From assembly GCA_038501625.1 (NCBI GenBank), contig JAZAYU010000004.1:16510957-16574956 (forward strand): 64,000 bases of DNA, read 5' to 3'. Positions within the stretch are counted from its first letter, which is position 1; each line of letters begins with the position of its first letter. A program made the translations under genes and the position numbers. Of this stretch, positions 27,649 through 40,000 are shown piece after piece. The stretch is from Corbicula japonica (lineage: Eukaryota > Mollusca > Bivalvia > Venerida > Cyrenidae). Below the pieces are notes generated by a model. The model had not been told where the DNA came from. It did no database searches and saw only the letters and a program-made list of their open reading frames with translations.

Positions 27649-27670
27649 CAAAAGCTCATTTGAGCTTTTG
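27649..27670. repeat. Perfect 22-bp palindrome
   Basis: CAAAAGCTCA, TT, TGAGCTTTTG. About 95 nt before the first visible exon. Function unknown. Confidence 0.9.
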
Positions 27671-27745
27671 TAATATGTCACGTAACCCGACTATATTAAT
27701 TAAATTTTACTTTATTTTATTTGATGTCAAAACTAAGCATTACCA

Positions 27746-27763
27746 TCCTTAACGACTATTCAC
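27746..27763 (+). promoter_or_regulatory. Predicted U12-type branch site and AC 3' splice site
   Basis: TCCTTAAC at 27746-27753 matches the U12 branch-site consensus exactly. It sits 10-12 nt before an AC at 27762-27763. The exon after this AC starts exactly where Cav3 homology begins, and the single base A completes the expected Pro codon. No AG lies between the branch site and the start of homology. AT-AC introns are known in voltage-gated sodium and calcium channel genes. The partner donor is not identified in the window. Confidence 0.75.
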
Positions 27764-28009
27764 ATGGTTCGAGCGGTTAAGTATGGCGGTGATTATACTA
27801 AACTGTGTCACACTTGGCATGTATCAACCGTGCAACGACATTGTCTGCAACACAATCCGCTGCAAGATCCTAGCGAGCTTCGACCATTTTATCTTCGCCT
27901 TCTTCACCGTCGAGATGATCATCAAGATTATCGCAATGGGATTCTGGGGGAAGCTGACCTACCTGGCTGACACATGGAACCGGCTGGACATGTTTATTGT
28001 GATAGCCGG
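27764..28009 (+). CDS. Cav3: Cav3 exon: domain I S1-S3
   Basis: This exon encodes IS1 to IS3 of the voltage sensor. It reads (P)[15 protein letters not shown], then TLGMYQPC, a C-rich S1-S2 loop, [18 protein letters not shown] (IS2), and [14 protein letters not shown] (IS3). The residues WFER and NCVTLGM are hallmarks of Cav3 channels. The exon opens with the third base of a Pro codon; the expected preceding residues are Asn-Pro. No AG lies between the in-frame stop at 27750-27752 and the Trp codon, so the acceptor is read as AC at 27762-27763. It ends in phase 2 (GG) at a strong GTAAGT donor. A foldback element begins about 23 nt into the following intron. Confidence 0.95.
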
Positions 28010-31000
28010 GTAAGTATGTAACCGGGTATCAGGGCTGAAGGTTATAAAACTGAGATTTGAAACCAGTCTCAAATCTCAAGCATCTGATTGGCTGAAATGG
28101 CGACCAGTCGCCATTTCAGCCAATCAGATACTTGAGATTTGAGACTGGTTTCCATTCCCAGTTTTATAACCGGGTATCAGTTGTAGTAGCACTTATCTGG
28201 TAGGTGCTTTAGCATTTTAATTTTTTGTTTCTAACACATACTTTGCAAAGTTTTTTTTCTGTAAAGGAAACGTATGAAATATTTTGAAGCATGTTGAACA
28301 CCATACAGATAACCGCTTGAAATATTTGTTTATTTCACCTTAGCCGATGGCCCAGTGTGAGCTATTGCGATCAAGATTAGTCCGACTATGTAGTGAACCC
28401 TGAATTTTTGAAATACTTTTCAGTTACGCTGTTATATCAAGAAAATGGGTTTTATGCATACTTTCTGCCGCTAAAACATACACATTTTCTACATTGTGAA
28501 TTATAATTATCAATTTAATGAACAAGCGAATGAAAACTTTGAAATAGACATGCGTTAACTTGTTAACCTATTATCTGTAAAATTTTTGATACATTGTACA
28601 TGCACCACGTTATTTTCTTGAATAGTTTAGAAAAGAATTTAAAAAATATCTGCAGATAACTCCCGACCACGGTGTTTAGATTGAATATTCATTGCAAACA
28701 TATCTTTGAATTTTTCATGAAAACAAATCACGATTATATGTGATCATTCCCTTAAGTGTGTTATACTTGGTAAATTACGTCTACCACATACTTTCCCTTA
28801 ACTGATTTAATTTCCACTGTGTCCATTAAGATTATAATTTGCCTCACAACCAACAAGATGTTGAACGTTGGGTACGCACGGTAACATATAGGATTTTTTT
28901 TCAGATCAAACATTATTTATCCACATATTATACAAAATGATATACAGCTATCTTTAAGAACACCATTTTACGATCATTTTTAATCTAGATCTCAATTAGC
29001 CAATTACACATTGATTAAAAGAACACTTGGACCTTATTGTTTATCCTTATTTTACCATCAATATTTTCTGAAACACTCAACATCCAGGATATAAGTAATT
29101 TCACGGAATCTGAGGATGTTGATATTTTAAAATGAAGGTCTTCATACGGCCGTTTGAGCTTTGTTTTGAACAAATGCTTGAATAAGTTATTTTCAAACAT
29201 ACTTTCGTACCTATCTTGCACCTTTTTTGATTATGAATTGTTGTTAGACGGAACTAAAATCAAAGGCAAACTGTTATTCTTGTAGAAAATTCATTTTAGT
29301 CCTCATATGCGCATTTTTCCGGACATAACCCTTAAATATTTTAGCAGCAGTAATTATACATATAACACATATTTTTGTTATAACTATGGGACTGATTATT
29401 ATGTCTAATAAGTTTCATGACATATTTACTGAATACCATCTACTTGATGCATTGTCATTCCATTGTCATCCAAAGTAATACCTGATATGCTAATTATGTT
29501 TGTTTTGATGTTGCTGGAAGTTGTTGAAAATAATTCAGCTATTCTCGAAAATTACAACTTTCACAATTTCCCAAGTTCGTTTTTGTAACATTCTGGCACC
29601 AGTGATATTTCAGTTTCGGTACATTTTGCAAACTTTATACTTTTTGTAAAATGTTTATTAGTGGTAAGATTCGATAAACTAATACTAAAACAGAGCAGAA
29701 TATATTACGAAAACGCACGCCATCTTTTCTCAAAATGCTGCTCGACCTTCGTTTCTTTTCTATTTTGAATGCCTTTGATCGTTTGATGCCTCTAAAGTTT
29801 TGATAAGTAGGATGCACATGGAAGGATGAAAATTCGGGTGAGCGATACGGGTACTCAAATATTCCTACCATGAGAGTTATAAAAACGTAAATGATATATT
29901 TAGATAGCGTAAAAATAAGATTTCTTCTAATCGGTGGACGCAGAATATATTTTCCAGTTAATTGGTTGTTTACAATTTCATAATACTTTGCTGGCAATTT
30001 CGTAAATGCACATCCTATCCTTATGACAGCAAAGGGCTCTCATAACCTGCGCTGACTTGATGTTTTTAAAGTTTAGTATTTTACTTTTAATCCCTTTAGA
30101 ATTCTATGTGTTTACTTCTATCACAGTTTATCCCTTTTTGTCTTTCTTGGGGTGTTTAAACTCGTAGAATAATAGAATTTTTTAATCCAAGGAGTTGTTT
30201 TGCTTACTCCTTTCTATTTTGTATTTTCTATCAATTCTGGAGGTTTGGTAAGCACAGAAAATCTTTATTTATTTATTTCCTTACTTAAGCTATACAAAGT
30301 TAGATTGAATTTTTTCTATATGATTTTCATAATGATTTGGGTGATTGTTTTTCACATAAGATTACAAGTGTTGTTCGATAAAAACAAGTGTATGTTTTAT
30401 GAGTGTTCTTAGAACTCCATAAAAGTTTATGTAAATACAATACCCTTACACTGTGCTTTAATTATAAACGCACTTCACGGGCAAACTAAAAACGTTGTAC
30501 TTATATTCTAATATTGTTGTTTGTTTTTATGTTTAATGACGAATCAAGTCATAATGTTGTCTGTTTTCCATCGACATTTACCGAAAACATAATTGACGGG
30601 TTTTGATTAACGAGTTTAACATGAGATAAAATTATACAAAATGAAACAAAAAATGTAAATGATGACTTACATAAGTATGACTAAAATCATTCATAACTAT
30701 ACCTGGTCATACATTTTTTTATAGAAATGACGATGAAGCTCTTAAATTCAAAGCAACACAAACAACATAACATATTTTAAATCATTTTCTTTAGTTATGA
30801 AAGCACCAAGTTCAGTTATATGTACTTTAAGCTAGTTAAAAATACTCGCAACGCACATCAGCATTAATATTTTTATTTCATCCAGTTAAAGGAAAGCTTC
30901 AAGTGTCCTTCACTTTTACATGTGGATGTCACTCTGCTATTGGTGCAGGATGGTGTTTAAAAGAAGTGTAATGTAAACTTTCTTTCCCTCTGGGTGTTGA

Positions 31001-34000
31001 TATAAATTCGTATTACCTTTTAAATATTCATCGCCTCTTCTTGGCATATGTCTGTTACACCGTAATTTAAAAATCTTACCATCATTTGCTTCTTCAATAC
31101 TGTCTCCCTTATGAAGATTCATGGAAAGTCACGCGAAATTAACCAAGGACCGTTATGCCAAATCGTTTGTTCCTTACACATAATAAATCAGGTTAAAAAA
31201 ACGAGAGCAAGTAAACTATTTTTAAAATTAACATTTAAGTTGAATTAAATGTTGTGTTCCACACAGAGACTTGGAGTTTAGCTTGTCTAGCTCGGTAACT
31301 GTCGGGGTAGCTAAAGTGAAACAAAGCAAATCCCTTTTAAAAAGGAACAAATTGGTATCTCGCGGAAAATCGTTTATGCTCTATAAACTCCTTGATCTTG
31401 ATTAAAGATCAACTGATAAAGATAAGTGTGCATGAGATTTATAGGATTTGTAGGGACAAGAAAGCACAGGAGGAGGGGACGAGGAGTCGGAATGAGAAGG
31501 GGACTTTTGATTAGTTCATGCTGCTAAAAAAACTCTTCCGACGACCACGAACAGCTTGTTATCAACAAATTTACAGACAAGCCCTGACAGAAACATGTGC
31601 CTAGAAAACACAATAGTGAACTTTGATGTTAGGGGTCGTTAGAAATACAGGATTTGCCCAGGGTTGCCCTGTATACTGCGAAGTTTTGTTAGCAAGTTAG
31701 TGTTGTCCTGTAAGTTCCTAGCTGAACGCACGTTGTTGTTTATAACAGTAACTCCTTTATCATTTTAGTGCGTGTTACTTCACTTAAGCGTAAACAAATA
31801 TGAATTTAAAAAATATCATAAATAGTTCAATGGTTTTCTATTAAAATTTAACTGTTCTGACACAAAAATTACAGTATAGTGTATGTATTAAAATAAGCAT
31901 TAGAAGCATTTCGATTTTATTTAGAACTTTAAAATATATTTTTAATACAATACAGTGAACAAAAACAAGTCTTCCGATTAAAATAATATTACTTCTAAGT
32001 TGATATGTTTGTTTGTAATTGCATACTATCACACAACGATTTGTGTTTAAATATGTAAAGCACGACTTTGAAAAAAATGACTATTTTAATACCTCTTCTT
32101 AGTTCAGCTTAATTCTAGTACAGATGGTGAGTAACGTGATTTGCATTTCTGAGCAGGTTTGAATCCATAGTCGATCTAATCATTTGTTTAAACGTCGACT
32201 ATCTTTAATTAAACAGTAGAATTTTCTCAAAGCTCTAAATATTTTCCACTATTCACTGAATTGCAATTATAGGGAGTTACCTAAAAAAACAAAGCCAAAA
32301 CATAAAAAACAAAAACATTTTTTCAGGGGAGTAATGTATGTCCATATGCGAAACTAGAGTTTCTTCTTGATTATTTGTGAAGGGTAAGCACGGTACGGTC
32401 TGTATAAAAAAACTGTCGGCAAACTTTTGATTTTCAATCAGTGATGGTCTTAATGTAATATCGTTTGTTTTCATCCACACATTTTAGCAAAATTTCTTCC
32501 AAATGATAAGGAAACGTATACTGGTCTCTTTAGTGTGTATAATTAAGCCAGCGAATGAAGAAAATCAGAGGGGTTATCATAAACAAATGAAGTTTTCTTT
32601 GTCAATTTAAATAACAAAATGCATATAACTTGGAAATTCTGCTTAGTTAGTTTTAAATGTCTAGATTTCCAAAACAGATACATAAAGAAACTTTCAAAAA
32701 CATCAAAATATTGCAGGCTCGGTTTTCATTGAAACTATTCATGGACAGATTGACAGTAAAGTTTTTTTAATGTTCTATACGCATGCGCAATTATTGTTTC
32801 TATTACTTTTGCAAGGAAAGGTTCAATGACATGTTCGATGAAAGTTTCAGGATGAAACCAAATTATTTAGAGTTAAATTAATAAAAAGAATTAAGAATAC
32901 GGTAAACAGATCGTATTGAAGGCCAGATTCGGTGGAAATTGGGAAGATCTAATAAACACAATTATTTTTTATGTAACTGACATAGTTTCATTTCAGCGTA
33001 ATATGATTCCGGGCAGATCACGAATGTTCGTTATAATGTTTTAAAACTGCATATTGAAAACTGTACTTTCTACTTTTTGAAAAAAAAAGGAAATAGGGGA
33101 ATGAGATTCAACTAAATTTTGAAAAGAGAACATCCTTTCTGAAGTACCAATATTGACCCTAATTGATCGTCCCTAAGAGAAGCGCAATTTGAAATAAAAA
33201 GGGCGCTAAATATGGCTTAAAAACAAATAAAAAGTCATTTTATTGAAAAAAAACAACAACACAACAATAACGTAAAACTTTATTTTCACTTTTTAATTTT
33301 CCTCGTGCTGGTCAAGAGTAATTAAGAGTGCAGCTTTTACAGGCGATGTGATCGTGCGAGTTTTATTTCTTAAAATAATTATGTACAGTAATGCCAGGGA
33401 TAATCACACTAACTACATTTTTGTGAGCAAACGCTGTTTAGGAAATAAATGGCCTCAGCAAACACGAACCGAGATTATCTGAGTAAAAAAACAACAGATA
33501 TGGGTTATCATTAGGTAGGGTGTCACAATTAGAATGCATTAGGTAGTGTAGTCGCTTTTGTTTAATTTGATAACATGTATATTAACAAATGGTAATTTGA
33601 TAATCTTGCAAATGACACCTAAAAGAATAATCTGTGTATTGTAATTAGATTCCAAAAGCATCGGGTAATCTCAATTGGCAGAGCTTTTTCCACAATATGG
33701 CGAAGGCGCATTGATCTTGTCTTTTTTGTGAAATAAACGTCTTTGTATCTTACATAATGGAAAACGGAGTTTGATTTAAATGCCTCTACAGACTTTTATG
33801 TAACAGACTTTGCAAGAATATTATGCAAAATAATTTTACAATTCAACTCACCAAATGAGTTAACAAAGTTTATGAAACAAGTCTTCGAAGAAAATGTTAA
33901 AACATCTTAAGATGTTGATCTTTGTTATGTCAATAGTTTCGTGTTGATAGCTTGGCGGAGCGAATAGCCAATAACACGGAAACACAGCATATAAAGGGCC

Positions 34001-37000
34001 TATTAATGACCACAATATATCCATTGCATTAGTACCATTTATATCACATTTTTCGCATAGACTGTCCAATTTACTATCTAGCAAAATTAAAAATAATACA
34101 TTGTACGACCAATGAATTTTTTTCGTTGTTTGTGTTTTTGTCGTCAATTTTCACCCCGCCACACTGATAACAAAACTTCAGAAATGAGGGACCATAATAA
34201 CTATCTCGAAATCTTTGACATTCTGTTCTATTTACATAAGACATTAAAAATAAGTGAAAATATGTCATTAATTCAAGTCTCCCATACCATAATGTTCGTG
34301 CTGAAAACTGTCAACTAAAATCTCCCAGGATATCAATTGGAAACATAGACAAGAGACCAGTACTGTGTGGGAGTGTTAATGTGCTAATTTCATTGACACA
34401 GTTAGATTAAGCTTCATTTGTTCACCTTATTTGATTGAAAAACGTTATTTTCCCTTAACTAATTGCCAGTTCACGGTTTTCACTTTTTTGCCAACGGCAA
34501 ATGCTACATTTTAGTAAATTATTCAAAGCTTGTATATGTTTTATTAGTTATAATGTGGTTGTTCGATACGCATCTATGTATTCTTTATTAGAAAAGGTGT
34601 TTTAAATGTAAGTAAATATATTCTGCGTCCTGCTATGCCATTTTCAAACATGAATGACGTCATGCATAAATCGCATTTTTCTTACGTATGCATAGTATAT
34701 ATACAGTAGCAAACACACGTTTATTTGGATAAAGTATTTATTTGTTCTCCTGCATTTTTCATGCAATAAAGAGTCGTTGACTACATAGTAGACAAGTAAG
34801 GAGTTGTTTTATCTTTCCAGCTTAGAGGTGTCGTTTTGCATGAAGTGTGTTGTATATATTGCTCTATGGCTGCATGCTCTCAAGTCCTCAGCTGAAATAT
34901 GTAACCCGAAATCAATGAATTCATTAATACTCGTCCATTTTTACTTTTTGGATTAACAACTTAAACAAAATGTTCACCAGACAGTACTCATAGAAATGTG
35001 AGCAATTTAGACGCTAAAACAATCTCTAGGCTTATCTTTGTTTATGCTGGTTACAATCCGAGTTTCTTAATGATATACTATCGGCTTTGGGCTTTAACCT
35101 TTAACAGTGTTTGTTGACGTATAATTGGTGATTTGACCGTGAAGTGTATTAAATTAGTCAAAAATACTAATATCAGTTGAGCCACATTAACTAAAATCAC
35201 ATTTGAAGACATGCATTACATAATATCTCGTTTGTTAATAATCAAGATACACGAGAAAGGCATAGTGTCTTTTGTCCCTATTGCTTTTTAAATATTACTT
35301 TAACGAACTAAAGACTTACAAAGACTTACATTAAGTGTTTGCTATTTGTTGAATATTAGCATTTTAGCAGGACGCAATCAAAGTAACATATTTATGCTGC
35401 TTGGAATTTGGAACCACAATTTGAGCAAACTTGAATACTCTTGCTGGAATTCTTTATTAATTGCCTATCTTTTTCTTATCTTTGAATGCATGGCTTCTGC
35501 TTTATGAAATATATTTGCACGTGAGCACAAACGCATGAATATTAATGATCCACATGCATTTTATGACTAAGACCGTTTTCTTTGTTATAACATCAGGAGC
35601 GGGGCATGCGCCTTATTAATCGGTTAATGTTTAACGTGAAGCAGTACACATATGTTCTGTACTGTTTATTGCGACACGTTATTTCATCTGATCAATGTTG
35701 CAAATTCGCGAAATTTGAATCGGTTCACTATTCTCCAAAAATATTTTGCTTTTTTAATAAACAATTTATCCGTTTTATCAGGACATAGTCTGCTACGCTC
35801 CTGACTAGTTTATTGTTTATTAAGGTTGTTCCTCATGCCTTTTCAAATCGCACCAAATTTGCCAGCTTTGTATTTTGAAAAAATAAAACTAAACGGGAGA
35901 ATCTTTAAAGCTTTTTAATATATTCAAGCTAATTGTAATTGTCTTTGACATTAAAGCTTAGATCAATAATATGAATACAATTATTACGAACTGGAACAAA
36001 TACAACCATTTTTGTCAACAATCAAATGCATATTTGTCGTGTCAAATTAATAATAATAGTCATTTTTAACAGATTAGTATGGCTTACATTTCTAGATTGA
36101 ATTATGTTAGAAAAGCGTCCAAAGTGAACAAAGTATCTAAATATTAATACTGATTGAATTGTATTTGTCAAGTATCAACGAAATAGTGATTTGCTTCACG
36201 TAGCAGACGCTTTTCTTTGCAAATGTCCATTTTGTACATGTTCAACGAGTCTTTGATAAGTAGACAGTCACGTGGCAGATGACACTATGTCGCTGGCTAA
36301 TTAACTGATTTATTTTTTTCCAATAAGCTGAAAGTCACGTACCTGTCTTGATTTATCAAAGATCAACTGTATATTACGAGATATTTCTAGATCGTGTGAA
36401 GGTTGAACGTAAGATATTTTTTCTTCAGTGCGTTGGAATACGGCATAGATTCGGAGAACCTCAGTCTTTCAGCCATTAGAACTATCAGGGTGCTTAGACC
36501 ATTAAGAGCTATCAACAGAATTCCTAGTAAGTATAAAACACATCAGATACATCTGATGGTGTATATCCTAGTAAGTATAACAACAAGACAAAAGCATTGT
36601 AGTATATCCTAGTAAGTATAACAACAAGTCATATACATTGTATTATATCCTAGTAAGTATAACAACAAGTCGAATGCATTTTAGTATATCCTAGTAAGTA
36701 TAACAAGTCAGATACATTGGTGTATATCCTAGTAAGCATAACAACAAGTCAAATGCATTGTAGTATATCCTAGTAAGTATAATAACAAGTCATATACATT
36801 GTATTATATCCTAGTAAGTATAACAACAAGTCGAATGCATTGTAGAATATCCTAGTAAGTATAACAACAAGTCAGATACATTGTATTATATCCTAGTAAG
36901 TATAACAACAAGTCAGATACATTGGTGTATATCCTAGTAAGTATAACAACAAGTCGAATGCATTGTAGAATATCCTAGTAAGTATAACAACAAGTCAGAT

Positions 37001-40000
37001 AAATTGTATTATATCCTAGTAAGTATAACAACAAGTCAGATACATTGTATTATATCCTAGTAAGTATAACAAGTCGGATACATTGTATTATATCCTAGTA
37101 AGTATAACAACAAGTCCGATACATTGTATTATATCCTAGTAAGTATAACACGTCAAATATCATATCATAGTGAATATAAAAACACGTCAAAGGTTTTATC
37201 ATAATTAGTATAACAACACGTCAAATATTATATCAAATATTATATCATAGTAAGTATAACAACACGTCAAATATTATATCCTAGCGAGTAAAACACGTCA
37301 AAATTTTATATTATATCCTAGAATGAATAAAAACACGTCAAATATTATGTCATAGTAAGTATAACAACACGTCAAAATTATATTGTAGTAAGTATTAACA
37401 CGTCAGATATTACATTTTCTGAATTTATTATTTGACCTGATTTCTTACAAAAGCAATGACATGAAAATCCTAGAGGACCAATAACAGTGCCAGACAGTGT
37501 TATATGACAAACAAATCGTTTTTAAATTCAATTCCGTTGACATTTAAAAGATTGGAGAACATTATCAAATCTTACGCATCTGATTGTCTGAAACGGCGAC
37601 CAGACGCTTGAGATTTGGGACTGGTCTCCAGATTTAGTTTTATGATTTAAGGGGCAATAATCTCCAATATGGAAAGTAATCTAAAAAATGAACATATTTC
37701 CTTTTAATGAGACACAGAAAAGCGTTATTTTTTAATCAGAAGGGTAGGAACTAGGGAAAACCCAATTTCAGGTAAAGATTTTGCGAAATTTATTGACCTT
37801 AATCTTAAGTCACGTTTCTATTGCCCTATATATACATTAACAAAAACATTGTTTTCTAAACGATGTTGCGCATTTTTACAAATCACTCACGTCTACTATT
37901 GTCCATAAAGTTTTAGAAAAAAAATTGATAGTAAAAATAATTTTAAAACTTTCTGAACAAAAAAAACAACAACAAATAATTGTAAGTCTACGGTGGGAAT
38001 AGAACCTATACGGTGTTAGCGCATAGGGTTACAAACAAGCAAGTTCAACAGTTCATTTGACTAAGACGAGTAGCCAATTTTCCTGTGCATGTTTCTCAAT
38101 GAAATACACGTTTCTGGCAGCTAACAAACTATCGCTGTCTTGCTTAACGTTCTTGCACTATGAACACAAATAAAACTATTGTATACTATTACAAATGTTT
38201 TGGGGCATTTCCAGTGACACATTCATGACTCTATAATAATACTAGTCCAAAACCAATTCTGATCTCGTAGATCATGCCCGAGATAATGGTCTCTGCGGCG
38301 CTACTCTGTGATTATTCTGCCACCTCGAGCACTGAGCCAATATATATTACATTTATTACTCGATTGGCTGCATGTTTTACTTTTACATTCAGACGAGTTA
38401 TGTTCTTAATTCTTACTTTATTTGCAATTCAGTTAGAAGTTTTAGTGCGTAAAAGTTAACGAACTCCATAAATTACAAGAATAGTAAAGGATATTTTTTA
38501 TATTATACATGGATGGTATAAGTATTGAAATTGAGAAATATTATCACTATTTTTAAATTTTACAAATATGAGAAAAACGTTTTAAATCTGTATTTTATTC
38601 ACCGTATCAAACTTATACTGAAATTTTAACACAAAAAATTTACAATTCTCAAACCTAAAACATATCCAGTTGTATATCAATGTTATTTTATTTTTTTTAA
38701 AGCACCCGCAAACCCAATCTTGCCACTGGGATTTTCATATTTTATATTCTTAGACACTAGTTTTGAAATCGTCACTATCACAAAATTGATCGCCTACATG
38801 CAATCTAGTTGTCATAACGACACGTGTCAATGTCTATTTTCAGGTATGCGTATCCTTGTTATGTTACTCCTCGACACGCTACCGATGCTTGGTAACGTCT
38901 TGCTGTTGTGTTTCTTCGTGTTTTTTATCTTCGGTATTATCGGAGTGCAACTCTGGGCTGGAGTCCTCAGAAACAGATGCTTTATCAACATCAGCGACAA
39001 CATATCATATTCACAGTAAGTCTTATCTTGATCATGAAATTTAGATTGAAGACCATTCTCAAAGCTCAAGCATCTGATTGGCTGCAATGTCGACCAGTCG
39101 CCATTTCAGCCAATCAGATGCTTGAGATATAAGACTGGTCTCTGATTTAGTTTGATACTCTTAGACACTTTTGTAATTTTTACTACCAAACATATCAACA
39201 TGAAACGCTTGCCCAACTAACTGTGCGCAGACAGAGCTTTTCTATATGTACAATGGCCTCCCTAAACATCGATAAAGTCAGTTATTTAAATGGGTCTGTG
39301 TCGAATTAAAAAGAATACAAGAAGGCCATGAAAAAGAAACATACTTTTAAAGAATTCATTTTTATTCTTTTTAAGAAAATGAAGCTACCTGGATCTAAGA
39401 ACATTAACGCAAAAAAGGTTCTAGTTAGAATTTCCAGACAAACTGTCTCAAAATAAAAATTGAAAAGAAAACTGCATCTGAGAATGTTAATGACACGCCA
39501 TAAACTGCTGTGTAGCAATCAAAAGAGAGGCCATTGCTTAAGAATGTATATTCATGGTACACAACAGAAACGATTTTAAAAGACAAACATTTTATATTAC
39601 TTTTGCGATATTTAAAAGAAAAATAAGACAATACAATATAAAGATTAGAGTTTGAAGTTAAAATTTAAACCTGGTCATTAGTTCAATTATACTATTTAGT
39701 TGAATAAATAGAAAGTATCTTCTAACAACATTCAAAAGCGGATAGTTGGAATTTAAGAAATTTAAACTAGTGTTGGATAATTCAAAGATTTCCTTTTTAA
39801 TGCTAATAGATACTACATGTAAGGCATTTTTTTAATGGTCTATTTGCTTTTGAAATAGTTACAGTACTGATGTCTTACACAGAAAACGTATTCACAATAA
39901 TAGACATAGTTAACCCTTTCCACCATATATACGAATTTTTACGCATGTGCGACCAGTGTAGATCCAGATCAGACGGAACGGATGTGCCATCTGATCAGGA

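Larger units (their letters stand above)
28010..36428 (+). other. Intron, 8.4 kb
   Basis: GTAAGT to CAG. It holds a family A MITE at its 5' edge and a family D fragment at 32.7 kb. I see no other exon; open frames at 29.0, 29.6, 32.3 and 33.9 kb lack homology. Confidence 0.85.
36527..38843 (+). other. Intron, 2.3 kb, starting with the donor-like minisatellite
   Basis: Minisatellite to 37411, a deleted MITE at 37.6 kb, then unremarkable AT-rich sequence to a TATTTTCAG acceptor. Confidence 0.9.

Noticed and set aside
29635..29997. 120-codon minus-strand open frame
   Set aside because: Inside an intron of a plus-strand gene, no recognisable domain, AT-rich composition like its surroundings.
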